Shown: positions 1 to 8,553, numbered from the stretch's first letter. The stretch: DNA of 35,740 nt from an uncultured Bacteroidota bacterium (GCA_903844645.1 CAIMUP010000122.1:1-35740); one strand, 5' to 3'. The notes: generated by a model not told the origin, from the letters alone. Numbers and translations are program-made.

Positions 1-19
1 ACCTGAAGTAGTGATACTA

Positions 20-63
20 ACTCATAATGCCGTGATAATTCGTTATCACGGCTGTGAGTTTTC
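20..63 (+). terminator. Hairpin terminator of a gene off the left edge
   Basis: A perfect 9-bp stem (ccgtgataa/ttatcacgg) closes on a ttcg tetraloop. It is extended by an outer actcata/tgtgagt pairing and followed by a short T-rich stretch (ttttctt). This fits an intrinsic terminator for a plus-strand gene to the left of the window. The T-run is modest, so it could also be a processed 3' end. Confidence 0.6.
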
Positions 64-126
64 TTAGCTATATGCTGAAATAGTAATGGCATCTAATATT
101 ACCTCTAAAAATTTGCGGCTGCAAAC

Positions 127-179
127 CTAAAGGGTTTTGAAATCTATTTTATTAAACCTGAAAGGAGAAAAACCTTTCA
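127..179. repeat. Interspersed hairpin element, copy 1 (CTGAAAG type)
   Basis: The tract holds tgaaag, a 9-base loop (gagaaaaac) and ctttca at 159-179. The preceding ~30 bases (ggttttgaaat...attaaacc) resemble the bases before the copy at 24029. Further copies lie at 4379-4401 and 23984-24053. It is an interspersed REP-like element; its function is unknown. Confidence 0.5.
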
Positions 180-220
180 TTGAAAAAGGAGGATTTTAAG
201 GCTTATAACATTCAAAACAC

Positions 221-485
221 GAATCGCAGCTGCGATTATCACGGATACAGTTGTATTTGCTCGAATCGCAGCTGCGATTGCCACAGAAACGGTAGGATTT
301 GCCAATAGTACACGTGTACTATTGGCAAATACAGTTGCAGGAACGATTGTACACGTGTAGAATTGCCCAATACGGTAGGATTTGCCAATAGTACACGTGT
401 ACTATTGGCAAATCCTGTTGTATTTCCAGATCTACACGGAACAATGTCACGGATCCTGTTGAATTTGCCAATAGTACACGTGTAC
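221..485. repeat. Array of large perfect palindromes, ~42-bp spacing
   Basis: Two copies of the palindromic gaatcgcagctgcgatt (221-237 and 263-279) start 42 bp apart. They are followed by palindromes centred on GTACACGTGTAC at 308, 349 (partial), 391, about 432 (degenerate) and 474 (half), spaced 41-42 bp. The palindrome at 297-330 is perfect over 34 bp and the one at 377-416 over 40 bp. Linkers such as aatacggtaggatttg and atcctgttgtattt also recur. The array ends about 245 bp before the promoter of the next gene. It has no unique spacers, so it is not CRISPR. Cruciform formation or dimer binding is possible but unproven. Confidence 0.85.
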
Positions 486-730
486 ATTTGAAATCGAATG
501 TAATTTCCCCCGATTCCCGCCCTGCAATTCCAAAAAAAGTAGGTGGTTTCAGGTTAAAACACTCCTTATATATAGGCAAGTATTTAAATAAGAGGATTTG
601 GATTGACGAAATATTGCATACTTTCGTGGGAACACATCCTAATTGGCAGCCTGTCAGAATGGTTGCCCGTGCTTTTTTGGGTATAAAAGTTCGTAAAATT
701 GTTGGGTATTGGAATTAATAATATTATTAG
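486..730. other. Intergenic DNA without a supported gene
   Basis: A 76-codon open frame starts at 488, but its first codons lie in the palindrome array and its product has no recognisable domain or signal peptide. A TACTTTCG box at 619-626 resembles a Bacteroidota -7 element and could be a distal promoter for the gene at 775. Nothing else was seen. Confidence 0.4.
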
Positions 731-738
731 TAGTTTTG
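709..738 (+). promoter_or_regulatory. Bacteroidota-type promoter of the 775 gene
   Basis: TAGTTTTG at 731-738 matches the -7 consensus TAnnTTTG. A TTG at 709-711 lies at the expected -33 distance. The leader to the start codon would be about 30 nt. Confidence 0.6.
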
Positions 739-774
739 CTGCGATAAATAAATGTCTAATTAAACAATTTAAAA

Positions 775-1896
775 ATGAAACAAAAAATTACAAAAATCGC
801 AATGGTCATCATGATTGGGTTCGTGATGATGGGAACAACAACTTCGGTGCATGCAGTATCTATTGGTACGCCGACCAAAACAAATGTAACCTGCTTCGGA
901 GGCAGTGATGGTACGATTACCATTCCGGCTGCTACGCCGACCGGTCCTATTTATGAATACACTTATGACGGGGCGAACTGGGGAACGAGTCGCTTCTTTA
1001 CGGGCGTGCCTCCGCAGAACAATTATCCTTGCCAGGCACGGGAACAGGCTAACCACGCTAATGTATCTAACATTCGGCTGACGATTGTTACACAGCCGAA
1101 TATCATCCCCTTGATGATTAATGGGATGACAACCGTTTGTCCTACCCCGGGAACGGTTACCTTGACAGGGTCAAATTCTGGCGCAGGGATGAGTTATTTT
1201 TGGAGTAATGGGTGTACCGTTCGGATTAATCCGGGAGTATCTTGCGGGACTTATACCGTTACCATCGTGAACTCCTTAGGCTGTTCTGTTTCGGCTACCA
1301 AGACGGTGGCATGTTTGTCTTGCGATGCCCCTACGGGGATGTTCAGCACGAGTAATTCGGCAATAGGATCGAATCATCGTTTTACAGCACATTGGTTAGC
1401 CCCTGCAAATGGATGTCATGTAAGTTATTCAGTCATGGTTGCCCCACATGGTTCTACGAGCTATGTATCTGCCGGACCCCCGACGACGAATACTACTTAT
1501 CTAGTTCAAAATTTATCGAGTGCCGGTTCTTATGATTGGGTCGTGATGACCAATTGCAAATCAGATTTATCATCTGTTTCGGCACCGAGTGCTATCTCAA
1601 CGGCAACGGCATTAAGGATGGAAGAGGCAGCAGAAGGTAGTTCGATACCCTCATTTATTACCTATCCGAATCCGGCAAACGATCATGCCACAGTGGTATT
1701 CACTGCGGATAAAGAGGAAGTTTATTCCATACGCTTAATAGACATTACGGGCAGGGAATTAGCGGTTGATAAAATGGTTTCATCGGAAGGGGAGAACCAA
1801 TATCAACTGAATTTATCGGGCATTGCGAAAGGTATTTACGTGTTCTTATTGAGCAATGCGGAAGGAGCTATCCAGAGCAAGGTGGTAGTGCAATAA
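775..1896 (+). CDS. T9SS-sorted surface protein with SprB-like repeat
   Basis: The 373-residue protein starts with a signal peptide (basic MKQK, hydrophobic stretch, cleavage near VHA-V). Residues ~30-60 (NVTCFGGSDGTITIPA) match the SprB repeat pattern, in which TCFG.. DG.I precedes a glycine/aromatic stretch. Residues ~185-275 (PTGMFST...W.APANGC..Y.V) look like a fibronectin type III or Ig-like domain. The last ~80 residues form a T9SS type A sorting domain: YPNPANDHATV, IRLIDITGREL, then GIAKGIYVFLL and a short basic end. It should cross the inner membrane by Sec and the outer membrane by T9SS, probably as an adhesin or gliding-related surface protein. The exact ligand cannot be inferred. 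An intrinsic terminator follows at once, so it is monocistronic. Confidence 0.85.
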   Translation: MKQKITKIAMVIMIGFVMMGTTTSVHAVSIGTPTKTNVTCFGGSDGTITIPAATPTGPIYEYTYDGANWGTSRFFTGVPPQNNYPCQAREQANHANVSNIRLTIVTQPNIIPLMINGMTTVCPTPGTVTLTGSNSGAGMSYFWSNGCTVRINPGVSCGTYTVTIVNSLGCSVSATKTVACLSCDAPTGMFSTSNSAIGSNHRFTAHWLAPANGCHVSYSVMVAPHGSTSYVSAGPPTTNTTYLVQNLSSAGSYDWVVMTNCKSDLSSVSAPSAISTATALRMEEAAEGSSIPSFITYPNPANDHATVVFTADKEEVYSIRLIDITGRELAVDKMVSSEGENQYQLNLSGIAKGIYVFLLSNAEGAIQSKVVVQ

Positions 1897-1921
1897 ATAC
1901 TTCCAATAATCCTAATAAAAG

Positions 1922-1949
1922 AAGCGATACTTGGTGTATCGCTTTTTTT
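1922..1949 (+). terminator. Intrinsic terminator of the 775 gene
   Basis: A perfect 9-bp stem (aagcgatac/gtatcgctt) with a 5-base loop is followed by a T-run. Confidence 0.9.
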
Positions 1950-1955
1950 ATGTCC

Positions 1956-1984
1956 TTTGCACAACCTATAATTCGCTACCTTCG
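1956..1984 (+). promoter_or_regulatory. Promoter of dprA
   Basis: TACCTTCG at 1977-1984 fits TAnnTTyG, and TTTG at 1956-1959 sits at the -33 position. The leader is about 45 nt. Confidence 0.55.
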
Positions 1985-2033
1985 CCCCCTCGAATATTAA
2001 TTTCTTTTCTTCCATTTAATAAATATCATCTGT

Positions 2034-3143
2034 ATGAATCCTGAATCACTTCGTAATCTTTTAGCACTTAATTTTATCCCGAAAATAGGTCCTGTTCATT
2101 CTAAGAATCTGGTGAGTTATTGCGGAGGAGTAGAGGGTATTTTTAAAGCTAACAAAGCACAGTTGCAAAAAGTTCCGGGTATTGGAGAAGTCCTCGCGAC
2201 AACCATCTTGAAGCATCGTAGCTTCGAACGAGCGGATAAGGAATTGGAGTTTATGGAGAAGAATAATATAAGGGCAATAACCTATTTCGATGAGGATTAT
2301 CCGCTACGATATAAGATGGTTGAGGATAGCCCTATCATATTATTTACTAAAGGGATTATTAATATGAATATCCCGAAAGTATTAGCCATTGTCGGCACTC
2401 GAAAGAATACACAATATGGAAAAGATAGTTGTAATAAATTGATAGAAGACCTTGCAAGTAGCGATGTTTTGATAGTTAGTGGTTTGGCTTATGGAACTGA
2501 TGTATGGGCACATAATGCTGCTATCAAAAACAATCTACAGACGGTGGGAGTTTTGGCTCACGGCTTAGATAGGATATATCCATTAGAAAATAAACCGACT
2601 GCCAAGAAAATGGTAGAGAATGGAGGATTGATAACGGAATATCCCAGCGGCACGAAACCGGATAAGGAGAACTTTGTTCAGAGAAACAGAATCATTGCCG
2701 GTATTGCTGATGCCGTTGTTATTATTGAATCTGCAATGAAGGGAGGTTCTTTATTGACAGCAACCTTTGCAAGTAATTATAACCGCGATGTCTTTGCTTT
2801 TTCTGGCAGAACAACGGATACGTATTCACAAGGCTGTCATTATATCATCAAAAGGAATCTCGCTACACTTATTGAATCGGCAGATGATGTGATTTATAAC
2901 ATGGGTTGGGATGAAGACACAAAACCTAAGAAGGTAAAGCAGGTTGTAATTGACTTTAACTTGTTGTCTGATGAGCAAAAGATAATATATGACATCATCA
3001 AAGTTTACGAAGGCGGATTGGATATTGATACCATCACTATTAAATCCAATATTTTTGGAGGAAAGGTAGCAGGCATCTTATTACAAATGGAATTTGCCGG
3101 GATATTAAGATCGCTGCCTGGAAAGATTTTCCAATTAGTTTAG
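2034..3143 (+). CDS. dprA: DNA-processing protein DprA/Smf
   Basis: DprA binds incoming single-stranded DNA in the cytoplasm and loads RecA during natural transformation. The 369-residue protein has the full family layout. Residues ~1-65 are a helix-hairpin-helix region (VPGIGEVLATTIL). A Rossmann-like core begins at VLAIVGTRKNTQYG (~115) and carries SGLAYGTDVWAH (~149), TVGVLAHGLDRIYPLEN and NRIIAGIADAVVIIESAMKGGSLLTA in separate conserved blocks. The C-terminal ~65 residues form the winged-helix domain. Length is normal. No other competence gene is in the window, and DprA is kept by many bacteria not known to be transformable. kbl follows after 30 bp and is probably co-transcribed. Confidence 0.95.
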   Translation: MNPESLRNLLALNFIPKIGPVHSKNLVSYCGGVEGIFKANKAQLQKVPGIGEVLATTILKHRSFERADKELEFMEKNNIRAITYFDEDYPLRYKMVEDSPIILFTKGIINMNIPKVLAIVGTRKNTQYGKDSCNKLIEDLASSDVLIVSGLAYGTDVWAHNAAIKNNLQTVGVLAHGLDRIYPLENKPTAKKMVENGGLITEYPSGTKPDKENFVQRNRIIAGIADAVVIIESAMKGGSLLTATFASNYNRDVFAFSGRTTDTYSQGCHYIIKRNLATLIESADDVIYNMGWDEDTKPKKVKQVVIDFNLLSDEQKIIYDIIKVYEGGLDIDTITIKSNIFGGKVAGILLQMEFAGILRSLPGKIFQLV

Positions 3144-3173
3144 TTTATTTGCGACAACAAAATAAATACAGAT

Positions 3174-4364
3174 ATGTTTGATACATTAAAACCAATTTTA
3201 GAAAAGGAATTAGCAGGGATAAAAGAAGCAGGTCTCTACAAAAATGAACGAATCATTACCTCGCCACAAGGTGCTGACATCCGAATCAGTACAGGACAAG
3301 AGGTCATTAACTTCTGTGCGAACAACTACTTGGGTTTATCCTCTCATCCCAAAGTTATTGAAGCTGCTAAGAAGGCTATAGACAGTCATGGATATGGAAT
3401 GTCTTCCGTTCGATTTATCTGCGGAACACAAGATATTCACAAGGAATTAGAAGCGAAGATAACCAAGTTTCTTGGTACAGAAGATACCATCCTTTATGCC
3501 GCTGCCTTCGATGCTAATGGCGGTATCTTTGAACCTTTATTCAATGAGCAGGATGCAATCATTTCTGATGAATTGAATCATGCCTCTATCATTGATGGCG
3601 TTAGACTTTGTAAGGCGCAACGCTTCCGGTATAAGAACAATAACATGGAAGATTTGGAAGCTCAATTAAAAGCAGCCGCATCATGCAGAATCCGTATTAT
3701 CGTTACCGATGGCGTCTTCTCAATGGATGGTTCTATTGCGCAATTAGATAAAATTGTAGTATTAGCAGAAACTTATAAAGCCCTTATCATGATAGATGAA
3801 TGCCACGCTTCCGGGTTCATGGGCAAGACTGGCAGAGGTACTCACGAGCATCACGGCGTGATGGGCAAGATAGATATTATTACCGGCACCTTAGGCAAGG
3901 CTTTGGGTGGAGCATCCGGTGGTTTCACATCGGGAAGGAAGGAAATTATTGAGTTATTGCGCCAGCGTTCTCGTCCTTATTTATTTTCTAATACTGTTGC
4001 GCCAAGCATCGTTGGAGCATCCATTGCAGTTCTTGATATGTTAAGTGATACCACGGCTTTGCGAGATAAATTATTCGAGAATACCACTTACTTCCGCAAG
4101 GCAATGACCGATGCTGGTTTCGATATTAAACCTGGCGAACACCCTATTGTGCCTATCATGTTATACGATGCAAAACTTTCTCAAGACTTTGCCGCTAAGC
4201 TATTGGAAGAAGGCATTTATGTCATCGGATTTTATTATCCAGTGGTAGCAAAAGGCTTGGCAAGGATACGGGTACAGATTTCTGCCGGACATGAGCGTCA
4301 TCATTTAGACAAAGCCATTCAGGCATTTATCAAAGTAGGAAGAGAATTACAAGTTCTTAAATAA
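3174..4364 (+). CDS. kbl: Glycine C-acetyltransferase (2-amino-3-ketobutyrate CoA ligase)
   Basis: This PLP enzyme of the alpha-oxoamine synthase family cleaves 2-amino-3-ketobutyrate with CoA into glycine and acetyl-CoA, the second step of threonine breakdown. The 396 residues match KBL length. Diagnostic segments are [18 protein letters not shown] near the start, [13 protein letters not shown], the cofactor-binding DECHASGF, and [14 protein letters not shown], in which Lys242 should form the Schiff base. Related serine palmitoyltransferases and AONS enzymes share the fold, but the N-terminal motif favours KBL. The threonine dehydrogenase partner is not in the window. Confidence 0.93.
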   Translation: MFDTLKPILEKELAGIKEAGLYKNERIITSPQGADIRISTGQEVINFCANNYLGLSSHPKVIEAAKKAIDSHGYGMSSVRFICGTQDIHKELEAKITKFLGTEDTILYAAAFDANGGIFEPLFNEQDAIISDELNHASIIDGVRLCKAQRFRYKNNNMEDLEAQLKAAASCRIRIIVTDGVFSMDGSIAQLDKIVVLAETYKALIMIDECHASGFMGKTGRGTHEHHGVMGKIDIITGTLGKALGGASGGFTSGRKEIIELLRQRSRPYLFSNTVAPSIVGASIAVLDMLSDTTALRDKLFENTTYFRKAMTDAGFDIKPGEHPIVPIMLYDAKLSQDFAAKLLEEGIYVIGFYYPVVAKGLARIRVQISAGHERHHLDKAIQAFIKVGRELQVLK

Positions 4365-4378
4365 TCATCACACGGTTT

Positions 4379-4401
4379 CTGAAAGGAGAAATAACTTTCA
4401 G
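4379..4401. repeat. Interspersed hairpin element, copy 2
   Basis: CTGAAAG, loop gagaaataa, CTTTCAG. The sequence after it (gattgcggggcatt) resembles the one after the copy at 24029 (gattatgggtcatt), so the repeat unit is longer than the hairpin. It lies just after kbl and may act at its 3' end, though no T-run follows. Confidence 0.5.
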
Positions 4402-4518
4402 GATTGCGGGGCATTCATTTTACTTTTTCCAAGAAATTTTTGAATGCCTTAAACCACCATTAATTATTTTTGTTAAACAAAATATTAACAAGAATTAAAA
4501 ATAAAACAACAACGATTA

Positions 4519-4716
4519 TGGACAGAAATCTTCGATATAAATGGCAAGAAAATAGGCGATTTGATTAACCAAAAAATGAATGCCGGTGACCAACAAGTTT
4601 CGGTATCGAGAAAGGGAAAAGGGTATTCATTAACGGCGGGCAGCTACGTGTATCAACTGACGGTGGAAAACGAACATGGCACCTTCCGCCAATGCAAAGT
4701 AATGACCGTAAAATAG
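4519..4716 (+). pseudogene. Orphan fragment of a T9SS C-terminal sorting domain
   Basis: An open frame from tgg at 4519 to the stop at 4714-4716 reads WTEIFDINGKKIGDL, then LTAGSYVYQLTVENEHG and ends in VMTVK. This is the typical last ~65 residues of a T9SS cargo protein (DINGK..., then AGSYVYQL, then a lysine-rich end). No start codon fits a secreted protein, no signal peptide is present, and a stop lies in frame at 4486-4488. The body of the gene appears to be missing. It faces the end of another T9SS gene (4764-6491). A small protein starting at Met codon 4576 is possible but unlikely. Confidence 0.65.
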
Positions 4717-4763
4717 TGGGATTCTCTCCTGCCGAGAGAGGCAATAGTAAACCGTAAACCCTT

Positions 4764-6491
4764 TTACTCCACCAGTAGCTTCCCGATGCCGATGACCTCT
4801 TTATTCTCATCAATGAGTTTATAGAAATACATGCCTGCGGGTAGGTTGCTGCGGGGAATGGTTACTTCTTTGCTTGTGCCGACGGGTATGCTTCTTACTT
4901 CTTGACCGAGGAGGTTGTAGATGAATAAGGAGGGGTTATTATAAGTGCCTTGAAGGGTGAGGATGGCTTGAGTGGAGAAGGGATTGGGATAAATTTGAGA
5001 GGTGGATTGTTTGTTAATAAAAGGAATTCCTAATTCAGAACTTGAGGCGCAAGATGTATCAACTGAAACAGGAGAGGTTAATATAGGAGTATAATATACG
5101 ACTGATTTTGTTGCATCATCGAAGTAATCGAATATGACAGAATCTATGTGTTGAGTGCTTGTTGTGCCCCAGTAATTACTATCAAGATGAAGATTTGGCA
5201 AGCCGTAAGCAATATTGTTATAGAACTCGTATTGAGACATAGGATTTGAGAAATTGTTATTGGTCATGTTCAAAAAAGGAGATGTAGAATTGTTCATAAT
5301 TGAAAAATTTACAACATCGATAGCTACATTATTAATGAAATTATTGTTGTTAATGTTCATAAATGACCCACCATATAGATCCATATTGAATTTGCAGCAA
5401 ACACCTGAAGTAACAGAATTATTTCTTATTGTATTATTTGAGAATGTAATTGAACTTGCGGAACCTCCCTCAATTTCAGAAACAACAACACTGTAACCAA
5501 AATTACTATCAAATATGTTGTGATCAATGATTGAACCTCCATAAGGAAGATAGATTATTCCATGATCATTTACATGATTAGAAACAAATTTGTTACAGGA
5601 TATCAATCCACCTGACGACAAAATACATCTTCCAGCATTTGCTGTATTATTCTCAAAATAGTTTTTAGTCGTATTGCCGCCATTAACGTTAACGACTGCT
5701 CCATTAGAAGTTATAGTATTATTTATAAAAGTATTTTCTGTGACTTCTAAATTTGGACCTCCAACTGTCAGTGCTCCTTTTTGTAGATTCCCATAAAAAT
5801 AGTTTTTCTTAATAATGGGTTGACACGTTAAAGTTGAATTAGTAACAATGACTCCGCCCCCACTATTGCTGACGATACTATCCCCAATAATTGTCAATCC
5901 ACATGAAGTGAGACTAATATTGTTAAAATGAAGTCCTATACCTGTGCAATTTTTTACAATGCTTGAATCAATTAAATAAGATGAACCATTACAATAAATT
6001 CCATCATTGGAGCTATTAGCAGTATTCCAGTGGCTGAAATACGGTGATGAACTTTCAATATGTATTTCACCATTGCCTAAGCCTCCACCGTAAAGCACGT
6101 CACAATATTTCATAATACTTCCCGAAAGATAATTTCCATTTCCATCAAATGTTGCACTGACACAGGTACTTGAGAAATGCATCTCCGACCAATCACCTGC
6201 TTGAGGAGTTGATAAATTTGAAATAAAAGAAATTCTGTTTTGAGGATTGCCAATAGCAATTAATTCCCCATCAATTTGCAATGCTTTTGCAGAATTAAAC
6301 TTCACAATTACTCCAGGATTAATGGTCAATGTGAAACCTTGAGAGACCAAAGCATTCCCAGTTATTATATAAGGTGAACCACCTATGTCCCAGGTAGTAT
6401 TTGCATTAATAAAACCGCTTATATTAGTTTGTCCCATTGTATTCAAGCCAACTATGGCGAGCATCACGATTAAAAGTATCCGTGTTTTCAT
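4764..6491 (-). CDS. Secreted parallel beta-helix protein with T9SS sorting domain
   Basis: The 575-residue product has a signal peptide (MKTRILLIVMLAIVGLNTMGQ). A long central region of short imperfect repeats is rich in N, G, S, I and V (for example ENTFINNT, NYFENNTANAGR, NTIRNNSVTSG). This is the signature of a right-handed beta-helix as in pectate-lyase-like or NosD/right_handed_beta_helix families. No catalytic residues of a polysaccharide lyase can be assigned. The last ~75 residues are a T9SS type A domain (IYPNPFSTQA, FIYNLLGQEV, LPAGMYFYKLI). It is likely a surface or secreted carbohydrate-binding protein. The start lies 28 bp after the DUF5615 gene with no clear promoter box between, so read-through from the toxin-antitoxin operon is possible. 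Confidence 0.85.
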   Translation of the reverse strand: MKTRILLIVMLAIVGLNTMGQTNISGFINANTTWDIGGSPYIITGNALVSQGFTLTINPGVIVKFNSAKALQIDGELIAIGNPQNRISFISNLSTPQAGDWSEMHFSSTCVSATFDGNGNYLSGSIMKYCDVLYGGGLGNGEIHIESSSPYFSHWNTANSSNDGIYCNGSSYLIDSSIVKNCTGIGLHFNNISLTSCGLTIIGDSIVSNSGGGVIVTNSTLTCQPIIKKNYFYGNLQKGALTVGGPNLEVTENTFINNTITSNGAVVNVNGGNTTKNYFENNTANAGRCILSSGGLISCNKFVSNHVNDHGIIYLPYGGSIIDHNIFDSNFGYSVVVSEIEGGSASSITFSNNTIRNNSVTSGVCCKFNMDLYGGSFMNINNNNFINNVAIDVVNFSIMNNSTSPFLNMTNNNFSNPMSQYEFYNNIAYGLPNLHLDSNYWGTTSTQHIDSVIFDYFDDATKSVVYYTPILTSPVSVDTSCASSSELGIPFINKQSTSQIYPNPFSTQAILTLQGTYNNPSLFIYNLLGQEVRSIPVGTSKEVTIPRSNLPAGMYFYKLIDENKEVIGIGKLLVE

Positions 6492-6519
6492 CTTCCTAAA
6501 TTATTTAGTGAATGGTATT

Positions 6520-6867
6520 TTATATCTCCCGTGAACGGATTTTATTGATCGTTACGGTGGTGAATTTATTGAACAGAAGTTCTCCTCTTTGATGGATAAG
6601 ATTAATTAATGTGAGGATGATTTTGTCTTTTTCATCAATGGAATATCTCAAAAAGAGTACGCTTATTTCTTTGACCTTATGGGCAAAGACCCATTCGCCA
6701 AAGTCTTTGTCTTCGGTGAGAATAATCCGGTTCATGTCTTTCGATAGTTGAATGATTTGTTCGTCTTTCATACCTGAATATTCTTCCTGAATGGAGATCA
6801 CATCTATCCTATTTTCCCTTAATGCCTTGATGATGGCGGCATGGACATTTTCATCGGCAATAATCAT
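6520..6867 (-). CDS. DUF5615 PIN-like toxin
   Basis: The 115-residue protein matches the DUF5615 group of PIN-like nucleases, the predicted toxin partner of DUF433. The acidic residues expected to bind metal are visible: Asp5 and Glu6 in IIADEN, and Glu52, Asp53 and Asp55 in ILTEDKDFGEWV. The start codon overlaps the stop of the upstream gene (ATGA, 6864-6867), so translation is probably coupled. The likely role is an RNase toxin held inactive by its partner, acting in the cytoplasm. The family assignment is confident; RNase activity is inferred from the PIN fold. Confidence 0.88.
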   Translation of the reverse strand: MIIADENVHAAIIKALRENRIDVISIQEEYSGMKDEQIIQLSKDMNRIILTEDKDFGEWVFAHKVKEISVLFLRYSIDEKDKIILTLINLIHQRGELLFNKFTTVTINKIRSREI

Positions 6868-7100
6868 TTCGAGGAGCTGATCATTTCCTCGCCTGATATG
6901 ACCGCCGAAGCGTAATCGAGTGCTGCCATTACATCTTCTTTTTTCAGGTGGGGATACATTTCAAGCATGTCGTCGGTGGTGGCTCCTTCGGCTAATTTTT
7001 TGAGGATAATCTCTACCGTAATTCTTGTTCCTTTGATAATCGGTTTGCCGAGCATGATGCTGTGGTCGGAGGTGATTCTTTCTTGATAATTCATCTTCAT
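6864..7100 (-). CDS. DUF433 antitoxin
   Basis: The 78-residue DUF433 protein includes the family block ITSDHSIMLGKPIIKGTRITVE, followed by ILKKLAEGATTDDMLEMYPHL and an acidic C-terminus. DUF433 proteins contain a small HTH-like fold and act as antitoxins for DUF5615 PIN-like toxins, probably repressing their own operon. It is the first gene of the module and overlaps the toxin by 4 bp. A second Met (7094) two codons in is an equally plausible start. A TAATTTTG promoter box lies 19 bp upstream. Confidence 0.88.
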   Translation of the reverse strand: MKMNYQERITSDHSIMLGKPIIKGTRITVEIILKKLAEGATTDDMLEMYPHLKKEDVMAALDYASAVISGEEMISSSK

Positions 7101-7118
7101 TAATTATTTATTGAGTGG

Positions 7119-7126
7119 CAAAATTA
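7119..7126 (-). promoter_or_regulatory. Promoter -7 box of the DUF433/DUF5615 operon
   Basis: The minus strand reads TAATTTTG. The surrounding 17 bases (7112-7128) are identical to those around the promoter box at 14469-14476, so it may share a regulator with the T9SS gene at 13381. Confidence 0.6.
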
Positions 7127-7154
7127 GGAAAAAGGAAATCATTCCCACAAGGGG

Positions 7155-7494
7155 CATTTTGAGAAAAGTTCCGGTTTTACGTCTGAAAACCTCCTTTTTA
7201 CGTCTAAAAATGTTCACCGGAGCAATTCGCGTTACGCCCTTTGCTAAGGTCGTTACGCCCTTTGCTATTGTCGTTACGCCCTTTGCTATTGTCGTAACCA
7301 CCTTTGCTATTGTCGTAACCACCTTAGCTATTGTCGTAACCACCTTAGCTATTGTCGTAACCACCTTAGCTATTGTCGTAACCACCTTAGCTATTGTCGT
7401 AACCACCTTAGCAAAGGTCGTAACCACCTTAGCAAAGGTCGTAACCACCTTAGCAAAGGTCATAACGACCGTTGCTAAGGGCAATAAAAATGAA
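7155..7494. repeat. 21-bp tandem array A
   Basis: Thirteen consecutive 21-base units run from 7222 to 7494 without a single slip in register. The commonest unit begins gctattgtcgtaaccacc. Units at the left carry gttacgccc, and those at the right replace gctatt with gcaaag. To the left, two units of another type (tttacgtct at 7176 and 7197) keep the same 21-base spacing. Because 21 is a multiple of 3, long open frames appear on both strands; I do not take these as coding. The array fills the gap between the DUF433 promoter and the terminator at 7525. Confidence 0.95.
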
Positions 7495-7524
7495 TAATCA
7501 GACAGTTTAAAAACCATTATTAAT

Positions 7525-7563
7525 AAAAAAGCAGCCCTGAATCTTATAGGATTCAGGGCTGCT
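7525..7563 (-). terminator. Intrinsic terminator of the 7587 gene
   Basis: A perfect 14-bp stem (agcagccctgaatc at 7530-7543 with its complement at 7550-7563) has a 6-base loop. On the minus strand it is followed by six T. Confidence 0.95.
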
Positions 7564-7586
7564 GATTTAAGTTGATGTTGATTTGC

Positions 7587-8447
7587 TTAGGAAGCTGTGC
7601 GAGAAATTGGGTCGCTCAATCCATAAGGATTATCAACATCTTCAACAATCAATTCATGACGAAAATATACCAATTGCCCACGTGTATAACCTCCCGATTT
7701 GGTATGATTATTTTTGGTTGGTCGCAGCCTCGTCCAGTTAATATTATCTAATGAAAACCACCAATCGTGTAGTCCCCTGATACCATCAGGATCTACATTG
7801 CCTGTCAATAAAAATTGTCCTGCAACTACCGAAGTGCGTACCCCGAAAACAGCCAGATGATTCCCTCCAGGACCGACGACATGGAAGCCTCCCGATTGCA
7901 GCGTAGAAATTCCATGGCTTCTGTTTGCTGGGACTTTTACAAAGGTGTTGAAGAGTTGGAGAATCGGCTCGAATGCATCAATCATATCTCGGTAAAATTC
8001 GTGGACAGCAGGTTCATGCGCAGCTTCATAATTGTTCACCGAAGTGGTGGCTACGGTGAGTAATCCACTGGCAACCGAAACGTGGATATTGCTTGTGCAA
8101 TCAGAAATTATTTGTCTGCCAAGCTCCACGGTAACGGATTTGTTATCACCCGTCATGTTCAGCACCCCTTTTACTACTTGGTTAGGGTCAGGTAATGACA
8201 TTAAAATAATGGGCATTCCGCGTTCTAATTTCAATCCCGTTCCGTGGTCATCGGTGAGGATAATAATGGAGTTTTCAAAGCCCTTACGTCGCCTTAATTT
8301 TTCGGCAAGCGTTCTTCCTTTCCATGTGTTCGGGAAGGAGAATTTCAGACCTTCCCCAATAGGTTTTACTTCTGCTGCCGCTACCTTTTTCCACTCCAGG
8401 ATGTAGGACATCATTACGATTACAAATGTTACGATTTTGTTTTTCAT
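7587..8447 (-). CDS. Uncharacterised exported protein, family shared with 14870 and 29908
   Basis: The 286 residues begin with a hydrophobic, signal-like segment (KIVTFVIVMMSYILEW...AAA). I do not recognise a named domain. Residues ~115-185 are probably helical (VNNYEAAHEPAVHEFYRDMIDAFEPI is its core) and end in SGGFHV. The last ~100 residues contain WWFSLDNINWTRLRP and YFRHELIVEDVDNPYG, which look like a beta-sandwich in the fibronectin III/Ig style. This order of helical region, G(G/C/F) motif and beta domain recurs in the products at 14870-15544 and 29908-30600, so I treat the three as one diverged family. The gene has its own promoter and a strong terminator. Confidence 0.7.
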   Translation of the reverse strand: MKNKIVTFVIVMMSYILEWKKVAAAEVKPIGEGLKFSFPNTWKGRTLAEKLRRRKGFENSIIILTDDHGTGLKLERGMPIILMSLPDPNQVVKGVLNMTGDNKSVTVELGRQIISDCTSNIHVSVASGLLTVATTSVNNYEAAHEPAVHEFYRDMIDAFEPILQLFNTFVKVPANRSHGISTLQSGGFHVVGPGGNHLAVFGVRTSVVAGQFLLTGNVDPDGIRGLHDWWFSLDNINWTRLRPTKNNHTKSGGYTRGQLVYFRHELIVEDVDNPYGLSDPISRTAS

Positions 8448-8553
8448 TTTTGTTAATTTTATATTTAATTCTCTGAGCTTTCTGTTTCGGAATATAGTGC
8501 GGAGGAGCTGGGTCCCTTTGTATATCCAGTTACAGACTGGAGAGGAGTAACGG

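Noticed and set aside
221-485. Possible CRISPR array
   Set aside because: The segments between repeats are themselves repeated, the repeats are full palindromes of unequal length, and no cas gene is nearby.
488-718. A 76-codon plus-strand gene
   Set aside because: It starts inside the palindrome array, overlaps a promoter-like box and the product has no recognisable features.
4723-4739. tctctc/gagaga hairpin as a terminator between the T9SS fragment and the beta-helix gene
   Set aside because: The stem is only 6 bp and no T-run follows on either strand.
7104-7517. Long open frames on both strands across array A (and likewise across arrays D, F and G), giving heptapeptide-repeat proteins
   Set aside because: A 21-base period keeps every frame open once no stop is in the unit. 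Frames are open on both strands, lack signal peptides and ribosome sites, and overlap promoters or terminators.
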